This document shows, one piece after another, positions 54,325-63,393 of a stretch of 64,000 nucleotides of DNA (positions are counted from its first letter, which is position 1; each line of letters opens with the position of its first letter). Location of the stretch: positions 6,014,001 through 6,078,000 of the forward strand of contig NZ_CP109327.1 in the NCBI RefSeq assembly GCF_035918155.1, given 5' to 3'. The notes below the pieces were generated by a model. That model was not told the DNA's origin. It saw nothing but the letters and a program-made list of their open reading frames with translations, and did not search any database. The DNA comes from Streptomyces sp. NBC_01591 (GTDB lineage: Bacteria; Actinomycetota; Actinomycetes; Streptomycetales; Streptomycetaceae). The position numbers were made by a program, and so were the translations under genes.

Positions 54325-55644
54325 ATGCCGACCGACACCCCGAACCCCGCGGACCGTCCCCGCGACGCAACGGACACCCCACCCCCGCCCGCCTCCCGTG
54401 GCTACGGCCCCGTCTTCGCCGTACGGGAGTTCCGGGCGGTCTTCGCCGCTCACCTGCTCTCCCTCCTCGGCGTCGTCGTCAGCGAGCTCGCCCTCACCGT
54501 CCTGGTGTACGGACTCACCGGCTCGCCCCTGCTCAGCGCCCTCACCTTCGCGCTCGGCCTCCTCCCGTACCTCGTGGGAGGCACCCTCTTCGCCGGGGTC
54601 GCCGACCGGTACCCCGCTCGCCGGGTCCTCGTCACCTGCGACCTGATCTGCGCGGGCTGCGTCACCGTGATGGTGCTGCCGGGCATACCGGTCGGCGGAC
54701 TGCTCGCGCTGCGCTGCCTGGTCGCCGCCGTGTCGCCCGTCTTCACCGGGACCAGGATGGCCGCGCTCACCGACATCCTGGGCGAGGGCGATCTCTTCGT
54801 ACTCGGGCGTTCGCTGCTCCGGATCGTCTCGCAGAGCGCGCTGCTCGCCGGCTTCGGCGCGGGTGGGGTGCTGCTCGCCGTACTGTCCCCGCGCGGAGCG
54901 ATCACGATCACCGCGGTGACCTTCCTCTGCTCGGCCGCCCTGCTCCGCTTCGGCACCCGTGACCGGCCGGCCAGGTCCGACGGGGACGGCCGTGGCGCCC
55001 TGCTCAGGGAATCGCTCTCCGGAGCCCGTACCGTCCTCACCGACCGGAGGATCCGCGGACTGCTGCTGCTGTTCTGGCTGCCCCCGATGTTCGTCGTCGC
55101 ACCGGAGGCGCTCGCCGCACCGTACGCGGACGAGATCGGCGTGGGACCGGTCGCGCTGGGACTGCTGATGTGTGCGATGCCGGTCGGACAGATCGCCGCC
55201 GAACTGTACGTGGGTACGGCGCTGACCCCGCACCTGCGCTCCCTGATCGTGCTGCCGGCCGCCGCCGCGGGACTGCTGCCGCTGATGGTGTACGGATTCC
55301 GCCCCGGCACCGTCGCGACCGCGCTCGCACTGGTGCTCGCCGGGGCGGGCGGGGCGTACGTCATCGGCCTCGACCAGTGGTTCGTCGAAGCCGTTCCGGA
55401 GTCTCTGCGCGGCAGGGCCATGACCCTGCTCACCGCCGGAATGATGACGCTCCAGGGGGTCGGCATGGCCCTCGCCGGACTCGCCGCCGAATTCCTCCCC
55501 GTACATCAGGTGATCGCCGGAGCCGGCGCGGTCGGCGCCCTCTGCGTGCTGCTGCTCGTCCTGGAGGTCCGGAGGACCGCCCCCGCCGACCGTATTCGGA
55601 CCGAAGTTCGAGACGGGGCTGACCAGCATATGGCCAGTGGGTAA
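54325..55644 (+). CDS. MFS transporter
   Basis: It has 439 residues with about twelve membrane segments. The first loop DRYPARRVLVTCDL corresponds to the MFS motif A region (G-x-x-x-D-R-x-x-R-R). It belongs to the drug/macrolide-type efflux group by overall pattern (FAVREFRAVFAAHLLSLLGVVVSELALTVLVY). Expression is probably controlled by the divergent ArsR-like protein through the palindrome. Substrate unknown. Confidence 0.92.
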   Translation: MPTDTPNPADRPRDATDTPPPPASRGYGPVFAVREFRAVFAAHLLSLLGVVVSELALTVLVYGLTGSPLLSALTFALGLLPYLVGGTLFAGVADRYPARRVLVTCDLICAGCVTVMVLPGIPVGGLLALRCLVAAVSPVFTGTRMAALTDILGEGDLFVLGRSLLRIVSQSALLAGFGAGGVLLAVLSPRGAITITAVTFLCSAALLRFGTRDRPARSDGDGRGALLRESLSGARTVLTDRRIRGLLLLFWLPPMFVVAPEALAAPYADEIGVGPVALGLLMCAMPVGQIAAELYVGTALTPHLRSLIVLPAAAAGLLPLMVYGFRPGTVATALALVLAGAGGAYVIGLDQWFVEAVPESLRGRAMTLLTAGMMTLQGVGMALAGLAAEFLPVHQVIAGAGAVGALCVLLLVLEVRRTAPADRIRTEVRDGADQHMASG

Positions 55645-55654
55645 GGTCGATGAC

Positions 55655-56164
55655 GTGCCGAAGCCGCTCAGTCTCCCCTTCGATCCCATCGCCCGCGCCG
55701 ACGAACTCTGGCAGCAGCGCTGGGGCCCCGTGCCCTCGATGGGGGCGATCACCTCGATCATGCGCGCCCAGCAGATCCTGCTCGCCGAGGTCGACGCGGT
55801 CGTCAAGCCGTACGGACTGACCTTCGCCCGCTACGAGGCGCTGGTGCTGCTCACCTTCTCCAAGGCCGGTGAGCTGCCGATGTCCAAGATCGGTGAGCGG
55901 CTCATGGTCCACCCCACCTCCGTCACCAACACCGTGGACCGGCTGGTGCGCTCCGGCCTGGTCGCCAAGCGCCCCAACCCCAACGACGGTCGCGGCACCC
56001 TCGCCTCCATCACGGGGAAGGGCCGCGAGGTCGTCGAGGCGGCTACCAAGGACCTGGTCGACATGGAGTTCGGGCTCGGTGCGTACGACGCCGAGGAGTG
56101 CGCGGAGATCTTCGCCATGCTGCGCCCGCTGCGGATCGCCGCCCAGGATTTCGAAGAGGCGTAG
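55655..56164 (+). CDS. MarR-family regulator
   Basis: It has 169 residues from GTG 55655, which has AAGG nine bases upstream; GTG 55637 is possible but has no ribosome binding site. The winged helix contains LPMSKIGERLMVHPTSVTNTVDRLVRSGLVAKRPNPNDGRGTLASIT in outline (about residues 75-120). It follows the MFS gene by 10 bp, so it may be transcribed from the same promoter, and precedes the second DUF3817 gene. Possible target: the palindrome upstream of icmA. Confidence 0.88.
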   Translation: MPKPLSLPFDPIARADELWQQRWGPVPSMGAITSIMRAQQILLAEVDAVVKPYGLTFARYEALVLLTFSKAGELPMSKIGERLMVHPTSVTNTVDRLVRSGLVAKRPNPNDGRGTLASITGKGREVVEAATKDLVDMEFGLGAYDAEECAEIFAMLRPLRIAAQDFEEA

Positions 56165-56252
56165 CGGACGAGGAACGGGGGGGCGTAGAACGGCGTTTCG
56201 AGAGCCCGGCCCGCTGCAAGATCGCCCCGGCCGTCCGGTTACGCTCGATGCC

Positions 56253-56585
56253 ATGAAACGCAGTGTGCTGACCCGGTACCGGGTGATGGCCTACGTCACC
56301 GCCGTCATGTTGCTGGTGCTCTGCACCTGCATGGTTTTCAAGTACGGCTTCGAGACGGGCGAGGGCCTGACGCTCGTCGTCTCCCAAATCCACGGTGTGC
56401 TCTACATCATCTACCTGATCTTCGCCTTCGACCTCGGCTCCAAGGCGAAGTGGCCGATGGGCAAGCTGCTCTGGGTGCTGGTCTCCGGCACCATCCCGAC
56501 GGCCGCGTTCTTCGTCGAGCGCAAGGTCGTCCGCGAGGTCGAGCCGCTGATCGTCGACGGCGCCCCCGCGACCGCCAAGGCCTGA
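56253..56585 (+). CDS. DUF3817 membrane protein, copy 2
   Basis: It has 110 residues from ATG 56253. Three hydrophobic segments are visible, with the shared pattern SQIHGVLYIIYLIFAFDLGSKAKWP. It is a paralogue of the protein at 52483; both are encoded within 4 kb on the same strand. Function unknown. A strong terminator-like repeat follows. Confidence 0.88.
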   Translation: MKRSVLTRYRVMAYVTAVMLLVLCTCMVFKYGFETGEGLTLVVSQIHGVLYIIYLIFAFDLGSKAKWPMGKLLWVLVSGTIPTAAFFVERKVVREVEPLIVDGAPATAKA

Positions 56586-56597
56586 CCGGCCTGACCT

Positions 56598-56643
56598 CAG
56601 GGCCTTTCGTTTGGATCAGGCCGGATCCAAACGAAAGGCCCTG
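56598..56643. terminator. 20-bp perfect inverted repeat, terminator or dispersed repeat
   Basis: Arm CAGGGCCTTTCGTTTGGATC (56598-56617) pairs over all 20 bases with 56624-56643 around loop AGGCCG. It begins 13 bases after the DUF3817 stop codon. From memory, near-identical sequences occur in many Streptomyces intergenic regions, so it may be both a terminator and a member of a dispersed family. Confidence 0.85.
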
Positions 56644-56696
56644 GTCCGCGCCGCCCGAACCGCCCCGTGCGAAGCACCGGGCGGTTTGCCATCGAC

Positions 56697-56720
56697 ATTT
56701 ACTAGGACGTCCTAGTAAAT
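56697..56720. promoter_or_regulatory. 24-bp perfect palindrome just upstream of icmA
   Basis: ATTTACTAGGAC followed directly by its exact reverse complement, with no spacer. It ends eight bases before the icmA start codon and contains no ribosome binding site. A dimeric regulator (TetR or MarR type) bound here would cover the start region. The gene is probably leaderless or nearly so. Confidence 0.75.
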
Positions 56721-56728
56721 TCGATGGT

Positions 56729-58429
56729 ATGGACGCTGACGCGATCGAGGAAGGCCGCCGCCGCTGGCAGGCCCGTTACGACAAGGCCCGCAAGCGAGAC
56801 GCGGACTTCACCACACTCTCCGGGGATCCGGTGGAGCCCGCGTACGGCCCCCGCCCCGGGGACACGTACGAGGGGTTCGAGCGGATCGGCTGGCCCGGTG
56901 AGTACCCCTTCACCCGGGGGCTCTACCCGACCGGCTACCGCGGCCGGACCTGGACCATCCGCCAGTTCGCCGGCTTCGGCAACGCCGAGCAGACCAACGA
57001 GCGCTACAAGATGATCCTCGCCGCGGGCGGCGGCGGGCTCAGCGTCGCCTTCGACATGCCGACGCTGATGGGCCGCGACTCCGACGACCCCCGTTCGCTC
57101 GGCGAGGTCGGGCACTGCGGTGTGGCCATCGACTCCGCCGCCGACATGGAGGTCCTCTTCAAGGACATCCCGCTCGGCGACGTCACGACGTCCATGACGA
57201 TCAGCGGACCCGCCGTCCCGGTCTTCTGCATGTACCTGGTCGCGGCCGAGCGCCAGGGCGTCGACCCGGGCGTGCTCAACGGCACGCTCCAGACCGACAT
57301 CTTCAAGGAGTACATCGCGCAGAAGGAGTGGCTCTTCCAGCCCGAACCCCATCTGCGCCTCATCGGCGACCTGATGGAGCACTGCGCCCGCGACATCCCC
57401 GCCTACAAGCCGCTCTCCGTCTCCGGCTACCACATCCGCGAGGCCGGGGCGACGGCCGCGCAGGAGCTCGCGTACACCCTCGCCGACGGCTTCGGCTACG
57501 TGGAGCTCGGCCTTTCCCGCGGTCTGGACGTCGACACCTTCGCGCCCGGTCTCTCCTTCTTCTTCGACGCGCACCTCGACTTCTTCGAGGAGATCGCCAA
57601 GTTCCGTGCGGCCCGCCGGATCTGGGCCCGCTGGATGAAGGAGACCTACGGAGCGAAGACCGACAAGGCGCAGTGGCTCCGCTTCCACACCCAGACCGCC
57701 GGTGTCTCGCTCACCGCCCAGCAGCCGTACAACAACGTCGTGCGGACGGCCGTCGAGGCGCTCTCCGCGGTCCTCGGCGGCACCAACTCGCTGCACACCA
57801 ACGCCCTCGACGAGACCCTCGCGCTCCCCTCCGAGCAGGCCGCCGAGATCGCGCTGCGCACCCAGCAGGTGCTGATGGAGGAGACCGGCGTCGCCAACGT
57901 GGCCGACCCGCTGGGCGGTTCCTGGTACGTCGAGCAGCTCACCGACCGGATCGAGGCCGACGCCGAGAAGATCTTCGACCGGATCAAGGAGCGCGGCGCC
58001 CGCGCCCACCCGGACGGCCAGCACCCCATCGGGCCCATCACCTCCGGCATCCTGCGTGGCATCGAGGACGGCTGGTTCACCGGCGAGATCGCCGAGTCCG
58101 CCTTCCGCTACCAGCAGTCGCTGGAGAAGGGCGACAAGCGGGTCGTCGGCGTCAACGTCCACCACGGCTCGGTCACCGGCGACCTGGAGATCCTGCGGGT
58201 CAGCCACGAGGTCGAGCGCGAGCAGGTCCGGGTGCTCGGCAGCCGCAAGGACGCCCGCGACGACGCCCGGGTCAAGTCGGCGCTGGACGCGATGCTGGCC
58301 GCCGCCCGCGACGGCTCCAACATGATCGCGCCGATGCTCGACGCCGTGCGGGCCGAGGCGACGCTCGGTGAGATCTGCGGCGTCCTGCGCGACGAGTGGG
58401 GCATCTACACGGAGCCGCCCGGCTTCTGA
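56729..58429 (+). CDS. icmA: Isobutyryl-CoA mutase large subunit
   Basis: With small subunit IcmB it converts isobutyryl-CoA and n-butyryl-CoA using coenzyme B12, linking valine breakdown to butyrate units for polyketides. It has 566 residues, the same length as known IcmA as I recall, and no B12-binding domain, which is on IcmB elsewhere. The substrate-domain signatures are [42 protein letters not shown] and [39 protein letters not shown] is also typical. A palindrome overlaps its upstream region. Its 3' end overlaps the convergent kinase gene by 25 bp. Confidence 0.93.
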   Translation: MDADAIEEGRRRWQARYDKARKRDADFTTLSGDPVEPAYGPRPGDTYEGFERIGWPGEYPFTRGLYPTGYRGRTWTIRQFAGFGNAEQTNERYKMILAAGGGGLSVAFDMPTLMGRDSDDPRSLGEVGHCGVAIDSAADMEVLFKDIPLGDVTTSMTISGPAVPVFCMYLVAAERQGVDPGVLNGTLQTDIFKEYIAQKEWLFQPEPHLRLIGDLMEHCARDIPAYKPLSVSGYHIREAGATAAQELAYTLADGFGYVELGLSRGLDVDTFAPGLSFFFDAHLDFFEEIAKFRAARRIWARWMKETYGAKTDKAQWLRFHTQTAGVSLTAQQPYNNVVRTAVEALSAVLGGTNSLHTNALDETLALPSEQAAEIALRTQQVLMEETGVANVADPLGGSWYVEQLTDRIEADAEKIFDRIKERGARAHPDGQHPIGPITSGILRGIEDGWFTGEIAESAFRYQQSLEKGDKRVVGVNVHHGSVTGDLEILRVSHEVEREQVRVLGSRKDARDDARVKSALDAMLAAARDGSNMIAPMLDAVRAEATLGEICGVLRDEWGIYTEPPGF

Positions 58430-59859
58430 CGGGCGCGGAGGAGGGACCCGCCGCCCGGCGGGTCCCCGCCCTCGAACGTCAGCGTGAACAGCGCTCCGCC
58501 GCCCGGCGCCGCCCGTGCCGTCAGGTCCGCGCCATGAGCCCGGGCGATCTGCCGGGCCATGGCCAGTCCCAGCCCCGAGCCCGGCAGCGCACGGGCCGCG
58601 TCAGCGCGGTAGAAGCGGTCGAAGACGTACGGGAGGTCCGCCGCCGAGATCCCGGGACCGTGGTCGCGGACCGTCACCTCCAGCCCGCCCCCGAACGCGG
58701 TCAGACCGATCTCCACCGGGGCGTCCGGCGGGCTGAACTTGGCCGCGTTGTCCAGCAGATTGGTCAGCAGCCGACTCAGGCGGGCGGGCACGCCGGGCCG
58801 GGTCACCTCCGCCGCCGGGGGCGCGATCTCCAGCAGGAAGCGGGTCTCCGGCCAGTGCGCACGGGCCGTGGTCACCGCATGCCCGGCCAGGTCCGCGATG
58901 CGTACCTCCTCCAGCAGCGGCAGCGGCTCCTCGTCCCTGGCCAGCTCGATCAGGTCGTTCACCAGGCCGGCCACCTCGCGGATCTGCCGGCCCAGCGCCT
59001 TCGCCGCCCGGTCGCGCTGCGCGGGCGTCAGCCGGTCGGCCCGGGCCAGCAGCTCCGCGTTGGTGCGCAGCGCGGTCAGCGGGGTCCGCAGCTCGTGCGA
59101 GGCGTCCGCGACCAGTCGGCGCTGGGCGGTCACCGACTGCTCCAGCTCCCCGAGCATCGTATTGAAGCTGGCCGCCAGCCGGGTCACTTCGTCCTGGCGA
59201 CCCGGCGGCCCCGGCGGCAGCTCGATGCGGTGGCGCGGGTCCCGTGTGGCTGCGATCCGCTCGGCGGTCGAGGTCAGCCGGGCCACGGGTGCCAGGCCGG
59301 TGCGGGAGACCCCGTAACCGAGCGCCGCCGCCAGCAGGACGCCCGCCCCGCCGACCGCCGCCAGCAGTACGGCAGCTTGCCGGACGCCCTTCTCCACCGG
59401 GTCCGAGCGCAGCGCCACCTGGAGCGCCCGCCCGTCACCGAAGCGAGTCGTGAGCATCCGCAGGGGCCGCCCGAAGCGGGTGACGTTGCTGAAGTACGGG
59501 GCCCGGTCGCCCGCCGCCACCTCTCGTACCGGAGCGGAGACCGGCAGCGGATACGCCTCGCCCGGGTCCGCCGCCGGGGCGGCCGGGACCACCTGCGCGC
59601 AAGCGGGCGCGGAGAGGTACCGGCACTCGCCGGCCAGTACCCGTGGGCCGCCGCCCCGGTTCTCCTGGATCACCCGCGTCGCGGACTGCGTCAGATTCAG
59701 GTCCAGCTGGTGCAGCAGCTCGTAGCGGATCACGAAGAAGGCGGCCGTGCACACCCCGACCGCGACCAGTGCCACCGCCGCAGAGGCCGCCAGCGCCAGC
59801 CGCGTACGCACCGGGCGCCGACGCCGCCACCGGGCGCCCAGCCGACGTACCCCGCTCAT
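58405..59859 (-). CDS. Sensor histidine kinase
   Basis: It has 484 residues. Membrane helices at about 20-44 and 160-183 flank a sensor domain of 115 residues containing two Cys (GECRYLSAPACAQV) that could form a disulfide. A HAMP domain is followed by the phospho-acceptor in LVADASHELRTPLTALRTNAE, then NLLDNAAKFSPP, DHGPGISAADLPYVFDRF and GSGLGLAMARQIARAHG. It overlaps its regulator gene by four bases. Its 3' end overlaps icmA convergently, without space for a terminator. The signal is unknown; the neighbouring MurG-like gene hints at the envelope. Confidence 0.93.
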   Translation of the reverse strand: MSGVRRLGARWRRRRPVRTRLALAASAAVALVAVGVCTAAFFVIRYELLHQLDLNLTQSATRVIQENRGGGPRVLAGECRYLSAPACAQVVPAAPAADPGEAYPLPVSAPVREVAAGDRAPYFSNVTRFGRPLRMLTTRFGDGRALQVALRSDPVEKGVRQAAVLLAAVGGAGVLLAAALGYGVSRTGLAPVARLTSTAERIAATRDPRHRIELPPGPPGRQDEVTRLAASFNTMLGELEQSVTAQRRLVADASHELRTPLTALRTNAELLARADRLTPAQRDRAAKALGRQIREVAGLVNDLIELARDEEPLPLLEEVRIADLAGHAVTTARAHWPETRFLLEIAPPAAEVTRPGVPARLSRLLTNLLDNAAKFSPPDAPVEIGLTAFGGGLEVTVRDHGPGISAADLPYVFDRFYRADAARALPGSGLGLAMARQIARAHGADLTARAAPGGGALFTLTFEGGDPPGGGSLLRARQKPGGSV

Positions 59860-60536
59860 GCCACGTCAAGCCGGTAGCCGAGACCGTGCACCGTGTGGAC
59901 GAGCCGCGGTTCGCCGCCCACCTCCAGTTTGCGGCGCAGGTAACCCACGTACACCGCTAGCGAGTTGGAGTCCGGCCCGAAGTCCTGCCCCCAGACGCGC
60001 TCCAGGATCATCGCGCGGGGGAGCACCTGGCCCGGGTGGCGCAGGAGCAGTTCCAGCAGGGCGGCCTCGGTGCGGCTGAACTCCAGCGGGCGGCCCGCTC
60101 GTCGCCCCGTGCGGGCCACCGGATCCAGCGTCAGGTCCGCGAAGGACAGTTCCGCCCCGTCCGCCGCGGGCGGGGCGGCCCGCCGCAGCAGCGCTCTGAC
60201 CCGGGCCACCAGTTCGTCCAGCGCGAACGGCTTCACCAGATAGTCGTCGGCGCCCGCGTCCAGGCCGTCGACGCGCTCGCTGACGGAGGCCAGGGCGGTG
60301 AGGACCAGGACCGGGGTCCTGTCCTCCATCGCGCGCAGCCGACGGCACACCGCGAGCCCGTCCAGGACCGGCATCATCACGTCCAGGACGAGCGCGTCGG
60401 GCTGCCAGGACGCCACCGCCGAGAGCGCGGCCAGGCCGTCGCCGACCCCTCGTACCTCGTACCCCTCTACGCTCAACCCGTCCTCGACGGCGGCCCGAAC
60501 TTCCGGCTCGTCGTCAGCCACCAGAATCCTGTTCAT
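59856..60536 (-). CDS. OmpR/PhoB-family response regulator
   Basis: It has 226 residues from ATG 60536. The receiver carries Asp8-Asp9 and phospho-acceptor Asp52 in PDALVLDVMMPV, with Lys in DDYLVKPFALDEL. The C-terminal winged helix shows LEFSRTEAALLELLLRHPGQV and NSLAVYVGYLRRKLEVGGE. Divergent from the MurG-like gene across 64 bp, where TTCTTAAG-type AT-rich sequence (60563-60578) stands out. It may control that gene as well as its own operon. Confidence 0.94.
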   Translation of the reverse strand: MNRILVADDEPEVRAAVEDGLSVEGYEVRGVGDGLAALSAVASWQPDALVLDVMMPVLDGLAVCRRLRAMEDRTPVLVLTALASVSERVDGLDAGADDYLVKPFALDELVARVRALLRRAAPPAADGAELSFADLTLDPVARTGRRAGRPLEFSRTEAALLELLLRHPGQVLPRAMILERVWGQDFGPDSNSLAVYVGYLRRKLEVGGEPRLVHTVHGLGYRLDVA

Positions 60537-60600
60537 ACCCCGAAGAATGCCAAAGCGGACTCTTAGAACCTTCTTAAGCCGCTTCCCGAGAGTGGCGGCC

Positions 60601-61728
60601 ATGCGCACACCACTCTCCGTCGTGATCGGTGCGGGCGGCACCGGCGGCCACATCTACCCCGGGCTCGCGCTTGCCGAGGCCCTGCGCCGCGCCGACCCGG
60701 ACGCGGTCATCTCCTTCGTCGGGACCGAGCGGGGCCTGGAGACGACCCTGATCCCGGCGGCCGGATACCGGCTGCACACCGTCGACATGATCCCCTTCGA
60801 CCCCGCGCTGGGAGCCAAGCGCTTCCTGCTCCCGGCCGCCCTCCTGCGCTCCGGCGCCCAGTGCCGGTCCATCCTGCGCACCCAGCGGGCCCAGGTCGTC
60901 GTCGGCATGGGCGGCTACCCGAGCGCCCCCGCCGTCCTCGGGGCCCGGATGGCCGGGCTGCCCAGCGTCATCCACGAGTCCAACGCCGTCCCCGGCCGCG
61001 CCAACCAGTTTGCTGCCCGGCTCACCGAACACCTCACGGTCGCCTTCGACGGCAGCCGCCCGCACCTGGCGGGCGGAGAGCGGGCCCGGACCGTCGGCAT
61101 GCCGATCGCCGCCTCGCTGGCCGCCCTGGACCGCCCCGCGCTCCGCGACGAGGCCCGGGGCGCCTTCGGAATACCCGCCGGAGCCCGCGTCGTCCTCTTC
61201 AACGGCGGCAGCCTCGGCGCGGCCCGGCTCACCGCGGCCGCGGTCGGCCTCGCCGCCCGCTGGCGCGACCGCCGGGACGTCCACCTCCTGATCAAGACGG
61301 GTCCGGCGGCGCTCGCGGAGACCCGACAGCGGCTCGCCGACACGGGCGCGGGCCCGGTCGCGCAGGCCGTCCCCTACCTGGACCGGATGGACCTCGCCTA
61401 CGCCGTGGCCGATCTGGTGGTCTGCCGGGCCGGGTCCGCCACGATCGCCGAACTCGCGACCACCGGGGTGCCCGCCGTCCTCGTGCCGTACCCGCACGCC
61501 CCCGGCGACCACCAGACCCACAACGCCCGGGTGCTGTCCGAGGTGGGTGCCGCACACCTCGTGCCGGACGCCGAAACCACCGCCGACCGGCTCGCCGCTG
61601 TTGTCGAGCCGCTGCTCACCGACCCCAGCAGGCTCGCCGCGATGGGCCGCGCCGCCGATCCCGGCAACCATGCGCAGGCTGCCGACCTGCTCGCTGCCAC
61701 CGTCATCCGCCTCGTCACCGCCCCGTAA
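60601..61728 (+). CDS. MurG-like glycosyltransferase, probable second copy
   Basis: MurG adds GlcNAc to lipid I to make lipid II on the inner face of the membrane. It has 375 residues from ATG 60601. Family motifs are present in altered form: GAGGTGGHIYPGLALAEALR, GMGGYPSAPAVLGARMAG, HESNAVPGRANQ (usually HEQN), FNGGSLGAARL (usually GGSQGA) and PHAPGDHQTHNAR (usually PHATDDHQ). It is outside the division and wall cluster, so the housekeeping murG should be elsewhere. Together with the following dehydratase and the two-component system it suggests a specialised wall or glycolipid function. Confidence 0.85.
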   Translation: MRTPLSVVIGAGGTGGHIYPGLALAEALRRADPDAVISFVGTERGLETTLIPAAGYRLHTVDMIPFDPALGAKRFLLPAALLRSGAQCRSILRTQRAQVVVGMGGYPSAPAVLGARMAGLPSVIHESNAVPGRANQFAARLTEHLTVAFDGSRPHLAGGERARTVGMPIAASLAALDRPALRDEARGAFGIPAGARVVLFNGGSLGAARLTAAAVGLAARWRDRRDVHLLIKTGPAALAETRQRLADTGAGPVAQAVPYLDRMDLAYAVADLVVCRAGSATIAELATTGVPAVLVPYPHAPGDHQTHNARVLSEVGAAHLVPDAETTADRLAAVVEPLLTDPSRLAAMGRAADPGNHAQAADLLAATVIRLVTAP

Positions 61729-61756
61729 CCCCGCCCACCGCAAAGGAATTCACCGC

Positions 61757-62776
61757 ATGAGCACCAACCGCAACGGCCGCAGCATCGACTGGAAGGGCCG
61801 CACGGTCCTCGTCACCGGCGCCGAGGGCTTCATCGGCTCCACCCTCGTGGACCTGCTCGTCGAACGCGGCGCGCACGTCCGCGCGTTCGTCCACTACAAG
61901 CCGTACGCCGAGAAGGGGCACCTCGCCCGCTACCTCGACGACCCGCACAGCCCCGTCGAGATGATCGCCGGGGACATCGGTGACGCGGGCCGTGTGATGG
62001 ACGCGGTCGCGGGCTGCGACACGGTCTTCCACCTTGCCGCGCTCATCGGCATCCCGTACAGCTACGACGCGCCGGCCGCGTACGTCCGCACGAACGTCGT
62101 CGGCACCGAGAACATCGCCGAGGCGTGCCGCCGCCACTCGGTGCGCCGCCTGCTGCACACCTCAACCAGCGAGGTGTACGGGAGCGCGCTGACCGCCCCG
62201 ATCAGCGAGAGTCACCCGCTCCAGCCGCAGTCCCCATACTCCGCCTCGAAGATCGGCGCCGACATGATGGCGCTCTCGCACTGGCACGCCTTCGAGCTTC
62301 CGGTGACCGTCGTCCGCCCGTTCAACACCTACGGCCCGCGCCAGTCCGCCCGAGCGGTGATTCCCACGATCCTGGCCCAACTGCACGCGGGCGCACGGGA
62401 GATCCGCCTTGGCTCACTGGCCCCCACCCGGGACTTCACGTACGTCACCGACACCGCGGCCGGATTCCTGGCGCTGGCCGGCTGTGACCGGGCCCTGGGC
62501 GAGAGCGTCAACCTCGGCACCGGCCGGGAGATTTCGGTCGGGGACCTGGCGAAAGCCCTGATCACCGCGTCCGGTCGGGACGCGGAGGTGGTGGTGGACC
62601 CGGCGCGGCTGCGGCCCTCCGGCAGCGAGGTCCAGCGACTGCTGTCCGACAACACCAGGGCCCGCGAGTGGGCGGGCTGGCGGCCCGAAGTCTCCCTGGA
62701 GGAGGGCCTGGAGCGGACCTCCGCCTGGGTGGAGAAGCACCTCCACCTCTTCGCGCCGGGGCGCTATCAGGTCTGA
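61757..62776 (+). CDS. NAD-dependent sugar-nucleotide epimerase/dehydratase
   Basis: This extended short-chain dehydrogenase has 339 residues. The NAD fingerprint is VLVTGAEGFIGSTLVD, the active site is HTSTSEVYGSALTAPI with Y-x-x-x-K in SPYSASKIGAD, and RPFNTYGPRQSARAVIPTI is typical of GDP-mannose or UDP-GlcNAc 4,6-dehydratases. The ATG follows AAAGGAATTCACCGC. It is 28 bp after the MurG-like gene and surely in the same operon. It may supply or alter the sugar donor for the glycosyltransferase; the exact sugar cannot be told. Confidence 0.9.
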   Translation: MSTNRNGRSIDWKGRTVLVTGAEGFIGSTLVDLLVERGAHVRAFVHYKPYAEKGHLARYLDDPHSPVEMIAGDIGDAGRVMDAVAGCDTVFHLAALIGIPYSYDAPAAYVRTNVVGTENIAEACRRHSVRRLLHTSTSEVYGSALTAPISESHPLQPQSPYSASKIGADMMALSHWHAFELPVTVVRPFNTYGPRQSARAVIPTILAQLHAGAREIRLGSLAPTRDFTYVTDTAAGFLALAGCDRALGESVNLGTGREISVGDLAKALITASGRDAEVVVDPARLRPSGSEVQRLLSDNTRAREWAGWRPEVSLEEGLERTSAWVEKHLHLFAPGRYQV

Positions 62777-63393
62777 GCCTCGGCCAGCCCGAGCAGCAGC
62801 AGAGAGGTGAAGCTGCGCGCCCACTCGGCGTCCACCGGCTCGGCGCTCACCAGTGTCCGGTGCACCACGGCACCGGCGATCACATCGAAGATCAGGTCCG
62901 CGTTGCGGGCCGCCGTCTCGGCATCGTCCTCGTACGACAGCTCGCCGCGGGCCTGGGCGCGCTCCCGGCCGAGGACGACCAGGCGCTTCTGCCGGTCCAC
63001 GATGGCCGACCGGATCCGCAGTCGAAGCGAATCGTCCCGGGTGGACTCCGCGACCACCGCCATCAGCGCGGTGCGGGTCTCCGGCCGCTCCAGCAACGCG
63101 GCGAACTGGAGCACGACGCCCTGCACATCGGCCGCCAGGCTGCCCCGGTCGGGGAGCTCCAGCTCGTCGAAGAGGACCGCGACCGCGTCAACGACCAGCT
63201 CGTTCTTGCCTGCCCAGCGCCGATAGAGGGTTGTCTTCGCGACCCCCGCCCGGGTCGCCACATCACCCATGGTCAGCTTCGACCAGCCGAGATCGACCAG
63301 GGACGCCCGGGTCGCTTCGAGGATTGCGGCATCGGCCGCGGTACTGCGCGGACGTCCTGTCCGGGAGGGGGTTTGGTCGCTGTGGCTCAGCAT
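62767..63393 (-). CDS. TetR-family regulator
   Basis: It has 208 residues from ATG 63393. The helix-turn-helix is in ILEATRASLVDLGWSKLTMGDVATRAGVAKTTLYRRWAGKNEL in outline (residues 20-65). Its 3' end overlaps the dehydratase gene by 10 bp, convergently. TACTGACCGGTATGG in its own upstream region (63401-63415 on the minus strand) has the look of a TetR-type half-site pair and may be self-regulatory. Target otherwise unknown. Confidence 0.9.
   Translation of the reverse strand: MLSHSDQTPSRTGRPRSTAADAAILEATRASLVDLGWSKLTMGDVATRAGVAKTTLYRRWAGKNELVVDAVAVLFDELELPDRGSLAADVQGVVLQFAALLERPETRTALMAVVAESTRDDSLRLRIRSAIVDRQKRLVVLGRERAQARGELSYEDDAETAARNADLIFDVIAGAVVHRTLVSAEPVDAEWARSFTSLLLLGLAEAQT

Noticed and set aside
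56644..56728. Cobalamin riboswitch before icmA
   Set aside because: Only 85 bp separate the preceding terminator from the start codon and most is the palindrome; there is no room for the riboswitch and no B12-box was recognised.
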